Shown in pieces: positions 1-10,994 of a stretch of DNA of 64,000 nucleotides; position 1 is the stretch's first letter, and every line of letters begins with the position of its first letter. This DNA comes from Symbiodinium natans (taxonomy: Eukaryota; Sar; Dinophyceae; Suessiales; Symbiodiniaceae): assembly GCA_905221605.1 (NCBI GenBank), contig CAJNDS010000601.1, positions 26,001 through 90,000 on the forward strand. The letters run 5' to 3'. Made by a program: the position numbers and the translations under genes. The notes below the pieces were generated by a model. The model made no database searches. It saw nothing but the letters and a program-made list of their open reading frames with translations, and was not told the origin of the DNA.

Positions 1-23
1 ATGAAGGGCATGGCCGACATACC

Positions 24-64
24 CTAAACCCTAAACCCTAAACCCTAAACCCTAAACCCTAAAC
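24..64. repeat. Telomere-like CCCTAAA block (C orientation)
   Basis: Five near-perfect CCCTAAA heptamers. This is the plant/dinoflagellate telomere unit at an internal position, the first of dozens of such blocks. Its position near the window edge says nothing about a chromosome end. Confidence 0.9.
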
Positions 65-637
65 ATACAACCCTTCGACGGGAGAATGTGACAAGCACAC
101 AAGGGTTTCGGAGCCCGAGCTCAACCCGGAACCTTCCTTACAACCCTAAACTTTGTCATAGTTGGGTAACATTTTACATTTTTTAAGGGTACTGAAACCT
201 AATAAGGAATAAAACTCTAATTTTTTATATGATCCCAACAATGAACTAGTAAACCCTGAACCCTAAACCCCCAAATCCCTGCTTTGTGATTCCGAAGGGC
301 GGAGCTTGTGAACATTCCCGGGCCACTGTGCCAGTTCTACCTCGAACCGACAGGCCGGATCGGGGTTTCCGGAGATTCTTAGGGCTTTAATAGAAGGGTT
401 CAGGCGGCTTTGGGTCTAGGGAGAGAGCCCTGGAGCAAAAACCAAAATGCAGAGTTAAGGGGTTTTGAGAATTTTTGATGCAGCAATGCACATAGTGTAG
501 CGAACTACAGGTAGACCCGTTGTGGTCACTGTGGCTTCAGGGGAAGCAATCAGAGCATTTTAGGTGTTTTATGCAGTATCGGGCCTTCAGAATGCTGTGG
601 CGTGAGGTGTTCAAACCATGTGGGTTCCCTTTTTTGA

Positions 638-671
638 TTAGGGTTTAGGGTTTAGGGTTTAGGGTTTAGGG
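638..671. repeat. Telomere-like TTTAGGG block (G orientation)
   Basis: Four to five TTTAGGG units in tandem. The 64-638 stretch before it has no recognisable gene, only AT/GC-mixed sequence with isolated heptamers. Confidence 0.85.
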
Positions 672-803
672 GTATTCCATGATGAACGGGCATTGAAGTT
701 GATGGGCTTGGGGTTAAGGGCAGGCCTTCGCCATGGAACGTCCCCTAGGCTTCCGACATGATGTCGTGAACCTCTCGGCCCCATGAGCACCTACACCCTA
801 AAC

Positions 804-894
804 CTATATCCCCCTGGGGAATGACTTTTTTTGTTTGTTCATATAGAACTCAAGAAGATAGTATTTTTTTATTAAGGTTCTAAGGGGAGTATAG
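804..894. mobile_element. Family E TIR element (intergenic copy)
   Basis: The element begins CTATATCCCCCTGGGGAA and ends TTCTAAGGGGAGTATAG, which are inverted repeats. It is flanked on both sides by AAAC (800-803 and 895-898), a 4-bp target duplication. The same family forms the 5'-UTR intron and intron 1 of the gene at 47055. It is non-coding and so presumably non-autonomous. Confidence 0.75.
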
Positions 895-922
895 AAACCT
901 AAGCCCTAAACTCCTCAACTTG

Positions 923-1023
923 CTGATTCTCAGTAGGGAAGCCCCTATAGAACCCCTTAAAGGGTAGATATAGGGGGATAGTAAATAAGGTGCCTCATCC
1001 CCCAATTCCCGACTAAGAGCCAG
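923..1023. mobile_element. Degenerate family G TIR element
   Basis: It starts CTGATTCTCAGTAGGGA and ends CCCGACTAAGAGCCAG with a GGTGCCTCAT core, resembling the cleaner copy at 8058-8164. The termini are diverged. Confidence 0.35.
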
Positions 1024-1157
1024 TAGGTAAACACTTGTTAGTTGGGCTCTGCCTTGGTCTCGTCCGAAATCAGGCTAAGGGTCGGGTTCCGGGAGCTCGT
1101 AGGGCTCAGGGTTTTAAGGGGAACCGCAGATTCGGGTTTAGGGCGAGAAAGAGCTGT

Positions 1158-1222
1158 ATCTCTCTATCTCTTTCTTTCTTTCTCTTTCTCTCTCTCTCTC
1201 TCTGTATATATATATATATACA
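1158..1222. repeat. CT and TA microsatellites
   Basis: A pyrimidine (CTTT/CT)n run is followed by (TA)n. Just downstream, GGGTCCTCAAC near 1252 and GTTGAGGACCC near 1303 can pair as an inverted repeat. Confidence 0.7.
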
Positions 1223-1646
1223 TATTTGGTGTGGGGGATCCAGCTTAGGAGGGGGTCCTCAACCCAAAGTACCCCCAAGGGGTCTTGAAGCTCGGCTTCG
1301 CGTTGAGGACCCCAAGCCCCCTGAGCTGAAGCCGCGAAGTTCTCCTTACTTGAAGGTTCATGAGTATAGTCATAAGTAGGGCTATAAGCAGGGGAACTAG
1401 AATTATGGCCCTATTTGGGGTTTGTAACCCTACCTCCAAGTAGCCCTAAACCCTAAACCCAAAACCCTACTAAGTAGGGGAACCATCATTATGGCCCTAT
1501 AACTACCCAATGAGCCCTAAACCCTAAACCCTAAACCCCAATGAGCCTCCAAGTAGCCTCCAAGTATCCCTAGAGACCCTTGGCCTCAGGCGTTGTCGAG
1601 GCGCAAGCCTACAGCAGAGGCATGTATGGTGCTGGGGTGCCGAAGG

Positions 1647-1731
1647 ACCGGCTCCCAAACCCTAAACCCTAATCCCTAAACCCTAAACCCTATACCCTAA
1701 ACCCCACGCCCCAAACCCCAAACCCCAAGCC
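1647..1731. repeat. Telomere-like CCCTAAA block, degenerate
   Basis: About ten CCCTAAA-type units with point variants (CCCTAAT, CCCTATA, CCCCAAA). Smaller blocks lie at 1440-1465 and 1510-1540. Confidence 0.8.
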
Positions 1732-1776
1732 CTAATAAGAAACCCCCCAAAGTATGTAGAATAAGATCCCTAAACC

Positions 1777-1910
1777 CTATTTGCTTAAGAACCCCCCCCC
1801 CAACATGTAGAATAAAATCTCTATCGGAAGAAAGAACAAGGAAGAATATGTTTTATGTCTGTTTTCATTTATATATGTTTTGATTTGCCGGGGGGTGTTC
1901 TTAAGCAAAT
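1777..1910. mobile_element. Family C TIR element
   Basis: It begins CTATTTGCTTAAGAACCCC and ends GGTGTTCTTAAGCAAAT. The interior is AT-rich with a C-run after the left TIR. Other copies are at 15216, 17675, 23246 and 29948. Confidence 0.7.
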
Positions 1911-2056
1911 GCTCCTTGTGCGTCCTGGCGACAGAGGGTTCTGGGTGTTAGGGTGCTTGAAGGTTCATGTGTAGGTGAAAGTAGGGAGAAAAGTGGGGTA
2001 GCTACACTTATGCTCTTGTTCAGGGTACTTACAACACTACTGAATAACCCTATGCC

Positions 2057-2158
2057 TTGGGATGTTCCCCCGCTATACTAACCGTCCTTAGCAGGGATTA
2101 TAGTACCCCCGTTTAGATTTCCTACTAAGGACTGTTAGTAGAAGGGGGAACATCCCAA
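2057..2158. mobile_element. Family B TIR element
   Basis: TTGGGATGTTCCCCC at the left and GGGGGAACATCCCAA at the right, with inner inverted repeats CTAACCGTCCTTA and TAAGGACTGTTAG. The whole element could fold into one long hairpin. No clear target duplication remains at this copy. Confidence 0.8.
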
Positions 2159-3041
2159 GCCGGATCAGTCTTACATCCCTGGTTTCTGCAAGCAGAAAAG
2201 CGCACGTGCAATGCGTGGTGCAGTCGTGCAAGTACACATCCCAGGCGGGCTGGCACGCGAGAGTAGAAGGCTGATGTCTGTCAGCAGGGGCGTGTATGCA
2301 CTCCCGAAACCATCCTTCGGTTTAGGGTTTAGGGTTTAGGCAAAAGGGTTTAGGGTTGAGGGTCCCTAAAGCAGCGCCCCTTTTTCTACCAGTATACTAA
2401 GTCTCGCCTGTGAATTCGTCTCCTGCTTGTATAGGGTCGCAGGAAGGCTCTGCTATCAGGTTGCCGGCAGTTTCCCAGTCCGCGCTCAAAAAAGGGCTTA
2501 AGGACTACATCCCAAGCATCTTGCTCCCTACAGCCCACCTAAATTCAACTAGCCGAACTGCAGGACAAAGCCGCTGTCATGCTGCGATGGAGTCAGCACC
2601 CTCACCCAGGTTATTAGCGCATGAGGATATCGAGCCGTTTCTCGGGTTTTTAAAGGGTTTCAGTCAGGGACCCTGAACCCTTAATGAGGGAGCTTGTGGA
2701 GGCCCGTAGCCCCAAAGTTAGCGGGACATGTTGATGCCTAGGGTTTGTGGGGTGTTTTAGCCAGTGGACCAGGATTTCAAGGTTATATTATGTAGGTAGC
2801 ACGCGCCGCAGCACGAGACATCCTACACCTAAATTCGGCCCACAGGTTCAGTTTCAGGGGAGTATCAGTTTGCAGGAAGCTTGCAAGCGAGCAGCGCAGC
2901 AGCATTGACAACTCGTACGCCGAAAGAAGTTCAAAGACATGAGCCCAGTAGGTACGACAGCGAAGGTCGAAAAGATATTCATGTGAGTGAGGCTACAGCA
3001 ACATGCTGCCCAGTCCTTGCTAAACCCTAAACCCTAAACCC

Positions 3042-3150
3042 CGGATTCCCTTCGGGGATCATCCGATAAAATTGGAACGACACAGAGAAGATTAGCATGG
3101 CCCCTGCGCAAGGATGACATGCAGAAATCGAGAAGTGTACCAAGTTAAAA
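3042..3150 (+). ncRNA. U6: U6 spliceosomal snRNA (gene or full-length retrocopy)
   Basis: U6 is the catalytic snRNA of the spliceosome. The sequence shows a 5' stem-loop (GGATTCCC-TTCG-GGGATC), the ACAGAG box at 3082-3087, the AGC triad at 3094-3096, the invariant block ATGGCCCCTGCGCAAGGATG and a 3' segment. The body is full length compared with known U6. It follows a CCCTAAA block directly, and downstream is A-rich rather than the T-run expected of a Pol III terminator. That leaves open whether this is the active gene or an A-tailed retrocopy. A second, truncated copy at 36536 has the same A-rich 3' end. Confidence 0.85.
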
Positions 3151-3252
3151 CAAAAAACCCTGTACAAGTAACGTCCGGCGTTCGGCCAAGCCAAGGCACG
3201 GCACACCTCACCTTTGGCTCAGCTGCACCGGCGCCAAGCGAGGCCCCGGAAG

Positions 3253-3365
3253 GGTTTAGGGTTTAGGGTTTAGTGTTTAGGGTTTAGGGTTTGGGGCTTG
3301 GTGTTTAAGGTCTTTTAAGGTTTAGGCAACAGGGTTTAGGCAAAAGGGTTTAGGGTTTAGGTTTC
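3253..3365. repeat. Telomere-like TTTAGGG block, degenerate
   Basis: About a dozen TTTAGGG-type units with variants and spacers, facing the C-orientation block at 3022-3041. The U6 copy lies between these two oppositely oriented blocks. Confidence 0.8.
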
Positions 3366-3628
3366 AGAGTTCAGAGTTCAGGGTTGAAGGTCTGCAGATT
3401 CAGTGTTCAGGGTTAAAGGTTTATGGGTTGCGCACGTACACAGCACATAGAAGCAATGTGGAAGTTTCCAAAAGGCAGGGTTATATAAGGTTTTTACTTG
3501 AAAGGGCATGACGGGTTAACCCCAAACCCTAAATCCTAAACTGCATGGGGCTACATACGGCTATGTTGTTGATGTAGAGTTTCAGGGCTGAGGGGGAGCG
3601 CAGGGAGGAAAAGGTTTGAATCCGGGAT

Positions 3629-3690
3629 GTGTGTGTGTGTGTGTGTGAGTGAGTAAGTGAGTGAGTGAGTGAGTGTGTGTGTGTGTGTGC
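3629..3690. repeat. TG / TGAG microsatellite
   Basis: (TG)n and (GTGA)n simple repeats. Confidence 0.85.
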
Positions 3691-3699
3691 GCATATCTC

Positions 3700-5290
3700 T
3701 GTTGAAGAGTGTATGTGCCTAAAGACGCTAAGTTCTGTAGAACGGCTTGGGGGAAGGCTTTTGTGTTATTTGTGTCTGGGTTCAGGGTTCTGCTTCTATC
3801 GTGGGGTTCAGGGCATCCTGGCGTGGCTCTCTAAACAGGTCGTTGGGGTGTAGCTGTTGACACGTGCCGTGCGTGTTTTTGCATGCTTGCCCTAAACAGA
3901 AGCAGCAAGAGAATCCCTATGCCTCAAAACAATAAAGGAAAATGAGACCCTATGAATACCCCTAAACCTTGAAGTCCTGTGGCATTCTTCTGTTGGCTCC
4001 GAGATATTCTTTAACACTCGCAGCTCCGGGCCGGACCTCCCTGACAAGTCCCAAGCACTGGAGCTGAATGCTCTAAACCAAGGGTTTAGGGTTTAGGGTT
4101 TAATCTCGAAAACCTGGACCCCTGAGCCCCGAATTTTGCTAAGGCTTAAGGCTTTGGGAGGGGGGTGGGGCTTGGAAGGGTTAAGGGGTGCGAAGGGCAG
4201 GAGTTTTGGGGGACTACGGCTTTTAAGGGTTGAGGGTTTAGGGTTGACGGTTGCTCAGGAAAGGCTCGGGGACCTGTTGTCCAGTCTTCGAATCTTTCTC
4301 ATCCGGAATCCGAGGCAAAGGCAACTCGCCCGGAGCTCAGTCACTGGAGGGTGTCTGTCCACCTTTTGTCAACATTGATCCACGGGTGTGGAGTTCGCAT
4401 AGGCTCCAAACTTCAAGGGACATGCTATGCACTAATTATTGGGATCATCCTGCGCCATACATGTAACCACAAATCAGTGTCGCCTATGGTTCTTTCTGCA
4501 GCTGCCTTGTCAAGGCCATTGGCATGTCACAGCTACTTTCTACCAGGACAAAAACTTTGTATCACTGTCCCCAGCAGCAGGAGCTTTATGCAGACACTGA
4601 GTTTTTTTGCACGCCCACCAGAAAAAAAGAAAAAAAAAAAAAAAAAAAAAAAAACAGGCTGATGAACTGCGCTAGCCGTTCTATCTCTCCTTGATAGTGG
4701 AGGTTCCCCACCTTTGGTATCTACTGGTGGGGCCCATGGGCCCAGAATCACAAAACCTCAATACAGGGGCGGATATGAAAATATTTGTTTGGTTTTTAGT
4801 GCCCCCCAGTCCCTAGGTAGTCCTTAAAAGGCCATCAAGAATCCAATTTTTTGTAGGGCCCCCCAAATCTACCCTGGTCAAGTCAAACCCGTGCGAACCC
4901 GAACTTCTCAGCCAAGGCTGGAGCTCACTTTCTCCTCCTCGCGCTTTTCCCGCGACAGCTTCGCTGCGTCCCCAGATGCCACAAGGTGATTCGGGGCTGA
5001 GGGGTTCAGGCCGGACTCAGGAGGTTTTGGGTTCCCCAAGCCCTAAACCCCGAAACCCCAAAATCAAACCGTTTTGTTTTCAATGGGTCTCATTCAGGAA
5101 CATCTTCCCACTTGGTTTAGAGGCCGAACCAAGTTGCGGATTTCAGGACCCTGGCTTCAGCACGCTGATTTAGGGGAGTTTAGGGGGTATAAGCCTTAGA
5201 GACCCTACAAGAAACCCTTCTACCCTCTACACCCCCATAAACCCACAAGTTCCCTGTACCCTAAACCCTAAACCCTAAACCCTAAACCCT
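3700..5290. other. Non-coding stretch without recognised gene
   Basis: This holds short TTTAGGG blocks near 4080 and 4225, a long A-run at 4630-4654 and a CCCTAAA block at 5258-5290. Open frames here are short and lack any recognisable motif. Confidence 0.5.
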
Positions 5291-5294
5291 CTCT

Positions 5295-5412
5295 GATCCC
5301 TTCGGCCCCAAGCCCATGCCTCAAAACGGGGGCCAGGGCGCCCCGAGTTCCGCGTACGGGATCCTCTGCCACCCGTGCTCCCACACGGCCCAAGACAGGA
5401 GCACGGACCCCC
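5295..5412 (+). CDS. Exon-like segment, function unknown
   Basis: GC-rich and open in the frame starting GAT at 5295, reading DPFGPKPMPQNGG and later AYGILCHPCSHTAQD. It directly follows the CCCTAAA block at 5258-5290. No family is recognised. It may be an internal exon or a captured gene fragment. Confidence 0.25.
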
Positions 5413-6620
5413 AAACCCGAACCCTAGGTAACACCCAATGAAATAATGTCAACCCCCCCCCCAAGAAGAATCCAAATCCATTCCCTCGACCCCTGACCCC
5501 AGATCAAGAGATCAAGAGAAAGACCATGCCAAGACCGAGGTGATCCAGAACATGGAGGGCACCAATTTTTTGAAGGATTGCGAAGTGGCCACCCTGGCAG
5601 AACTGGGCGTAGATTTAAGGCGATTCGAATTCTGCACCTACACTTCACGCCTGATATTTTGGTGGGCCTACACCCTGCCATTGTCAGCTGTTGGCTTGGG
5701 CGTAGGGTTCAGGGTTTGCTGGCTGAGGTGAGTCTTCACGAAACGTACAGTAACTGCGGTAGCATAGCATCAAGCAGAGCTTCGAGCATAGCAGCCAGAA
5801 TAAGTAGAGACCTTAGATCCTTATGTGTTCTCGCCGTCGTTGAAGGGTACAGGCTTCAATTCTGGTTGAGGATCCTGCTGCTACTCTACCCTAGAACTCC
5901 TTACGGGACTCTTCATATACATGTAAGAAAAAAAAGGAAGCTACTGTGCGTATGTCTATATACATATATAATATTGACAGATAGGGGGCCCGCTTTGCTT
6001 GGCGGGCTGCCAGGTGAACGAACACCGCTTTGCCCTCCACCGCCAGATCACACCGCGATGTCAGGCTGGACGGCCATCCACCACAGCAAGGGAAGCCATA
6101 CTGTGGAGGCCCCCCCCAAAAGCCCCCCAAAAACTGAGGGATGTAGATAACATAGTAGGAAATGTAGGGCAAGTAGATAGCATAGTAGGAAATGTAGTGC
6201 AAGGGCCTGGCGACCACTTCTGGGGGACTCCCATGTGATCCTTGAGTGTGCGAGACCTTAGGGCACGGCTCCACCCCGCCGTTCAGCTCATTCAGTCCCA
6301 GAATTTAATGGTTAAAGTTTGAGATGGTTCCAAAGGAATCCAAGAACCGGCCTCTCGAACATCTTCTGAAATGATGTCCTCAAACCCGTCTGACATGTTT
6401 CTGCGCACGCGGTTTCGGTACCCGCGGTCGTGTTGAAGGGTAAACTGCAGAGCCTGAGATCAAGATGTTTGACACAGGTGGAATTAGGGAGCTCAGTCTT
6501 CGATGGCGAGCACAGCTCGGTGAAGACTTGTGGCAACCGGGCAAAGCTTCAATGATCACAGGCTCAAGCTTGATGGAGGAAACGCGTTGGCCAGCGAGGT
6601 CATAGCTAATCAGCAACTAG

Positions 6621-6640
6621 GCTGTTAATTTATTTTCCAG
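6621..6640 (+). promoter_or_regulatory. Candidate splice/trans-splice acceptor of the 6645 gene
   Basis: A T-rich tract ending in TTTTCCAG sits four bases before the ATG at 6645. In dinoflagellates mRNAs receive a spliced leader at such AG sites. It could equally be a cis acceptor. Confidence 0.45.
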
Positions 6641-6644
6641 AGCT

Positions 6645-7827
6645 ATGCTTGTCGTGGCGCTGCTGCATGTCCTTTGTGTGCAGGCATGGGCTGACCCAGC
6701 GAGCCACTGGCCTTGGCCAGCTTTCAAGCCGTTGGAGGGCGGCAGTGTCTTTGAGTATGTGGCCCTGCAAGACGCCCAAATGCACAACGGGACCTTCAGG
6801 TCACTGCTCGCAGCCATCAAAGATCCCCAGGCGCAGGCAAAGTACCGGGAGATTGACGCCCAGTGGCAGGCAGGGCAGCTGGCCGTACCGTGCGTCTGGT
6901 CTCGCCGGATGGGGCTTGTGAAGCTCGCAGATGGTGTCCTCGTGTACTCACCGGTGGAGTTGTTGCCTGACGTGAGGTCGGCTTTACAACGGCTTGGCGG
7001 CGTGACGACCATTGTGCTACCCAATCGTGAGCACGCGATTCACTGGGAGAGCTGGAACAGGGCTTGGCCCAACGCCCACGTGATTCTCCCTCAGGGAATC
7101 CATCTCCCCAGTTGGGCAAATCCGCTGGAGGTGGGTCCAGGAGCGATCCCTGAGGCAGTGAAGAAGATCTTGCAGGATTTTAGCATCGAGGTCATTGGCC
7201 AGACAGGCTTTCCAGAAGTGGTCCTGCAGCACCAGAGCTCTGGGACGCTGCTCACCTCAGACTTTGTCTACTTTGGCTCTAAGGATAAGAAGGACATGAG
7301 TGGCCGGCCGCAAGTTGGTGCATGCACAGACCTCTACTACGATGCCTTCGTGCGCCCGGGCCCGTCGGACGTGCTGCTGCCAACATACCGCCTGGGGCTC
7401 TCAGAGGTGGACAAGAGGAACATTTCTCAGAGCTTGCAGCGCATCCTAGCCTGGGGCCCGCGCCAGATCTTGAGCGCCCATGCTGGCAGGGTCTCAAGCG
7501 GTGGAAAGGACGAGGCTGCCGCCATCTTGAAAGGATCCTGGAGCTGGTGCGAGACTCAGGTGGCTGAACCCACGCTTCTGATGTTGTGAGTTGTGAGTTG
7601 CAATAGGGCGTACGTCCCGATGACTTCCACAGGTGGCAGACAAGATTTCAGTGCCAGAGGAAAAAGGGCTGAGCAATTCAGCGCATGTGATCCGTAAAGA
7701 GCAACCCATTTTCGCTGTGGAAGTTGATGCTGAGTCGTACTGTCAGCCGGGCAAGACATGCGTGCCTGATGTAAAGTACTGGATACAAGATGGTGTAAAC
7801 TTCAACGCCCGAGAACCCGAATCCTGA
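6645..7827 (+). CDS. Secreted DUF4336-like (metallo-beta-lactamase-fold) protein, two exons
   Basis: The first 16 residues (MLVVALLHVLCVQAWA) look like a signal peptide, so the product should enter the secretory pathway. Residues about 95-285 resemble DUF4336: VYSPVELLPDVRSALQRLGG, the VLPNREH motif (125-130), LLTSDF (202-207) and RQILSAHAGRV (273-283). DUF4336 is related to metallo-beta-lactamases; its substrate is unknown. Read straight through, the frame stops at 7589 (314 aa). A better model splices 7560-7632, a GT-AG intron whose first bases GTGG repeat right after its AG. Exon 1 (6645-7559) and exon 2 (7633-7827) then join in phase 0, giving ...CETQ-VADKISVPEEKG... and about 369 aa. The tail has no recognised domain. 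The start is chosen because the signal peptide begins there and an acceptor lies just upstream. Domain call fairly sure; two-exon model moderately sure. Confidence 0.7.
7560..7632 (+). mobile_element. 73-bp introner-like intron of the 6645 gene
   Basis: GTGG occurs at 7560-7563 and again at 7633-7636. Between them the sequence begins CTGAACCC and ends TTCCACAG, the CT...AG termini shared by the TIR families here. Donor GT is in the first duplication and acceptor AG is the element end. Removal keeps the reading frame and bypasses the TGA at 7587. Confidence 0.55.
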
Positions 7828-7849
7828 ATTTGCAAGCTTAACAGTCTAC

Positions 7850-7938
7850 AATATAGGGGTAATAATATTCCCTCACGGTCCCTTTGTAATTATACTAATA
7901 ACCCTCCGAACCCCTATTCTAATTGTTCAGGCGCCTAG
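7850..7938. mobile_element. Family H TIR element
   Basis: ATATAGGGGTAATAATATTC at the left and CTATTCTAATTGTTCAGGCG with terminal CCTAG at the right. Related copies are at 29430, 42700, 59243 and 59372. It lies 22 bp after the stop of the 6645 gene. Confidence 0.6.
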
Positions 7939-7962
7939 ATGATATCCTCCTAGCCGCCACAG

Positions 7963-8026
7963 GACTTTGATGACGTGGGCATCGCGGGCTTCATCTGCAC
8001 GCAGTGCGAGCACGCGCTTACGGACG
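7963..8026 (+). CDS. Exon-like segment with CxxC, function unknown
   Basis: Preceded by CCGCCACAG and followed by GGTGATC. The open frame reads DFDDVGIAGFICTQCEHALT. A CxxC pair is present. It could be a further exon downstream of the 6645 gene or a separate fragment. Confidence 0.3.
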
Positions 8027-8057
8027 GTGATCGCCCCCCAACATCCCCATACTCTTA

Positions 8058-8164
8058 CTGTTGGTTAGTAGGGAATGAGGGAATGCGGTACCCTATACAA
8101 TCCCTTGAAGGGTATTTATAGGGGATTTAGGGTACCTCATTCCCTCATTCCTACTAACCAACAG
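8058..8164. mobile_element. Family G TIR element (cleanest copy)
   Basis: Begins CTGTTGGTTAGTAGGGAATG and ends CATTCCTACTAACCAACAG, essentially perfect terminal inverted repeats. CT...AG termini. GGTACCC and GGGTACC lie inside as a second inverted pair. Confidence 0.8.
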
Positions 8165-8900
8165 CAAGGAAAACCGCTGGTCAGTTCAATACTGATTTAA
8201 TTTCAGTTCTCGAAGAGGACGTTGGTCGATGTCGTTTTTTGTGTGCATCACACTCAAGTTCTGTGCGTTCCAAGCTCATGTTTGTTGATGTCGACCGGTC
8301 ATTTCGAAAATACGAAATAGTAGGAAATATTCATTTCAGGGTACTGATTAAATGTTTGTATGGCGAGAGAGAGAGAGATCTTCCTTCTGCAGTGCTTTGA
8401 AAGGGTTCTGCTTCGCCTCGCAAATGCCGGCACGCACAGGACATGATTTTCTTCCTGACGAATTCGCACCACTGGCGCCAGGCACCAGCGACCTAGGCAT
8501 AAACTTCAAACCCCACACCCTGAAGCCCCCCCCCCCCCCCCCCTAAAACCCCACTAGTCTGAAATTAGGCAAGCATGCAACAGATGCCCCCTAAGCTTTA
8601 AAACCCTCCAGCATGAAACACATCCCCAAAACCCACTACAACCCCTCCGTAGAAACCCTCAAAATCTCAAAACAGGATCCCTAGAAACCCTCCGAAACAC
8701 CCTCAAACAACTCAAAGAAAAACAAGATGAAACCCTAAACCCCAAACCATCAAACAACTCAAAACATGTTTTTTAGAAAGCATCACTTCACTTCACGGGC
8801 CTCTTGCGTAGTCAAGTCCGACGATCCCTATAAACCCCAAAGAAATCATAAAACACCCTAGAAGCCATTAACAAAAACAACTTCGACCCTAAAAACGCAG

Positions 8901-9001
8901 GATGCTGGCTCGGTCCCCGACCCCCTCAGCGAGCCCTGGCTGGCGCTCCCCGCACGGCAGCACGCCGGGGGGCTCGGCGCTTTGGGCGACCGGCGACTCA
9001 G
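8901..9001 (+). CDS. Exon-like segment, function unknown
   Basis: Follows AACGCAG and precedes a TTTAGGG block (9010-9110). GC-rich, open frame reading DAGSVPDPLSEPWLALPARQ and on to GALGDRRL. No family recognised. The 8165-8900 stretch before it holds only short C-runs and isolated heptamers. Confidence 0.3.
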
Positions 9002-9780
9002 ATTTTGAGGGTTCGTTAGGGTTTAGGGGTAAGGGTTTAGGGTTTAGGGTGTAGGGTTTGGGGGTTAGGGTTTAGGGTTTAGGCTTTAGGGTTTATGGTT
9101 TAGGCTTTGGGGGAGTGAGGGGCTTACAGGGTTTAGGGGTTAAGGGTTCAGGTCTCAGGTTTAGAGTCTAGGATTCGCAAAGCGGGGGGGGGGGGGGGTG
9201 TGCTTTTTGCAGTCAAGGGCTTGTAGGGTTCAGGGTTTCAGCAACAAAGGGTTTTGAGCTCAAGTGTCGTTAGGGGTCTAGGGTTCAGGCTTTAGGGTTA
9301 GAGGCTACACTGGGACTTTACGAGAGGCTTATGCAGGGTTTACTGCGCGGCTGGGTGAGTATGTCTGCTTGACCACGGCGATGGTCTTGGAGCCCTTGAA
9401 AATGGAGATGCGATCCTAAACCCTGAACCCTAAACCCTAAACCCCCTTAGAGTCCGGAAATCTTGGGCCCAGCTCCGCACCCTTCACCGAAGAAGAAGCA
9501 CCATGACCCCTTGCTCAAACATGTGCTCCACCCCACGTCATAAGGTTAGGTTCCCCCCTTGCACTCTATGCACACCATCCTTGTGTGAAGTAAACTGAAT
9601 CCCTCAGCTCTTCAGCTCATGTACCCTAAACCCTAAACCCAAATCCCTAAGGAGTCTCCTCTAGAGTCATTCATCGCAGAATTTGTTGAGACGCAACTAG
9701 CCCGTGAGGTGGCAAAAAACCTTATATAAGCCCTCCCTAAACCCTACACCCTTAACCGGTGCCACCAGGTCTCTCACCAG

Positions 9781-9918
9781 ATGAAGTACATTGACGCAAG
9801 CTTCAAGCTCTTCCACGAGCTTGTGAAGCGAACGGAGTCTGGAACGCACTCCGGTGTGAGGGCATCCAGAGGGCCTAAAGTTGAAGGTATCGCCGCTCCT
9901 ATTGGAGGGCCTAGTTAG
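9781..9918 (+). CDS. Exon-like 45-codon segment with stop, function unknown
   Basis: Begins ATG right after CTCTCACCAG and runs to TAG at 9916. It reads MKYIDASFKLFHELVKRTES and continues without a stop. The amphipathic composition looks protein-like. No family recognised. A CCCTAAA/CCCTACA stretch precedes it. Confidence 0.3.
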   Translation: MKYIDASFKLFHELVKRTESGTHSGVRASRGPKVEGIAAPIGGPS

Positions 9919-9958
9919 CTGGAACGGGTATGTTGGGCATTTTCTTCTCTAAGTGTAG

Positions 9959-10072
9959 ACGTGGAGGTTCCTGTGTAGTTATAAGGAGGGTTAGAAGTAG
10001 GGTATCTATACTTATAACCTTACTCAGGGCACTTACAACCCTACGTTAAAAAACTTCCCATGAACCTTCGAG
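9959..10072. mobile_element. Family A TIR element
   Basis: Left end GTGGAGGTTCCTGTGTAGTT, right end CTTCCCATGAACCTTCGAG. The centre repeats TAAGTAGGG and its complement. This is the most abundant family in the window. Confidence 0.6.
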
Positions 10073-10255
10073 TAAGGGTTATAAGGGCAAGAATGGGTGC
10101 TTCTTCGGCTCCTGTATTCGCATGGGGGCTTGGACAGGGCTTGCGGGGCTGATTTTTCATTGCCCGGGCTTTCAGCCACCAGCTCAACCCGAATCCTGCT
10201 TTTTGGTAGAGTTGCCCTCCCGTCGTCACTTGCAGGCTTGGGGTTTAGCGTTGTA

Positions 10256-10360
10256 CTTGGAGGTGCAAAGGTTGTTATAAGTAGGGTGAGAAATACCCTG
10301 AATAAGGGTATAGCTAGAGTTGCTTGTAACCCCACTTATGACCACCCATGAACCTCCACG
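10256..10360. mobile_element. Family A TIR element
   Basis: CTTGGAGGTGCAAAGGTTGT at the left, ACCCATGAACCTCCACG at the right, with central GGTATAGCTAGAG. Confidence 0.7.
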
Positions 10361-10994
10361 TAGGGTTTGGGGCTCTCCATGTGCCCAGGATATTCTGGTC
10401 ATCGGGGATGTGAGGTCGGCATGAGCGACGGAGAGAGCCAAAGGAGGAAGTTTAGGGTGGTAGGGTTTAGGGTGAAGGGTTTAGGGGCACCCAGGCGAGG
10501 ATGCTTGCAAGCCTGCTGCAAATGGGTTGGAAGGAGGGTACGTTGGTACCTTTGTTAAATTGTTAAAGGAAGCTAGTGCCCTGAAGGGGACCCTAATCCT
10601 GGTCCAGGTTCTTAAAGTGGGGGCGGGTGCGGTGTCAGGGCGAGTTTTTCCCGAACCTTACACTGTTCTGGTTTAGGGTTGAGGATTTAAGGTATACACA
10701 AAAGGGTTCAGTCCTAGTCCGAGTACCGAGAACCAGCCGCACTTAACCAGGACTCTTTGGTAACCCCAGACCCTTAACCCCCAGCCCCAACCACTCCACC
10801 CACCTGGACTCCCTCTACCGCAAAAAAGTAGATGAAGGTGGACCTACTCGTGGGTAGCTATACATCGGGTTTTTAAGTAGCGCGACTGAAGACATGCTTC
10901 CTTCTTTAGCGTACTGTTTAACCTGCTTTCAACTACCCCCAAACCTTCAAGTTTGACTATCGCAGCACTTTATAAGTTCCTGTTTTTAGGAGCC

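Noticed and set aside
5578-6150. 190-codon ORF
   Set aside because: No recognisable motif, low-quality composition, and it overlaps other open frames; not supported as a gene.
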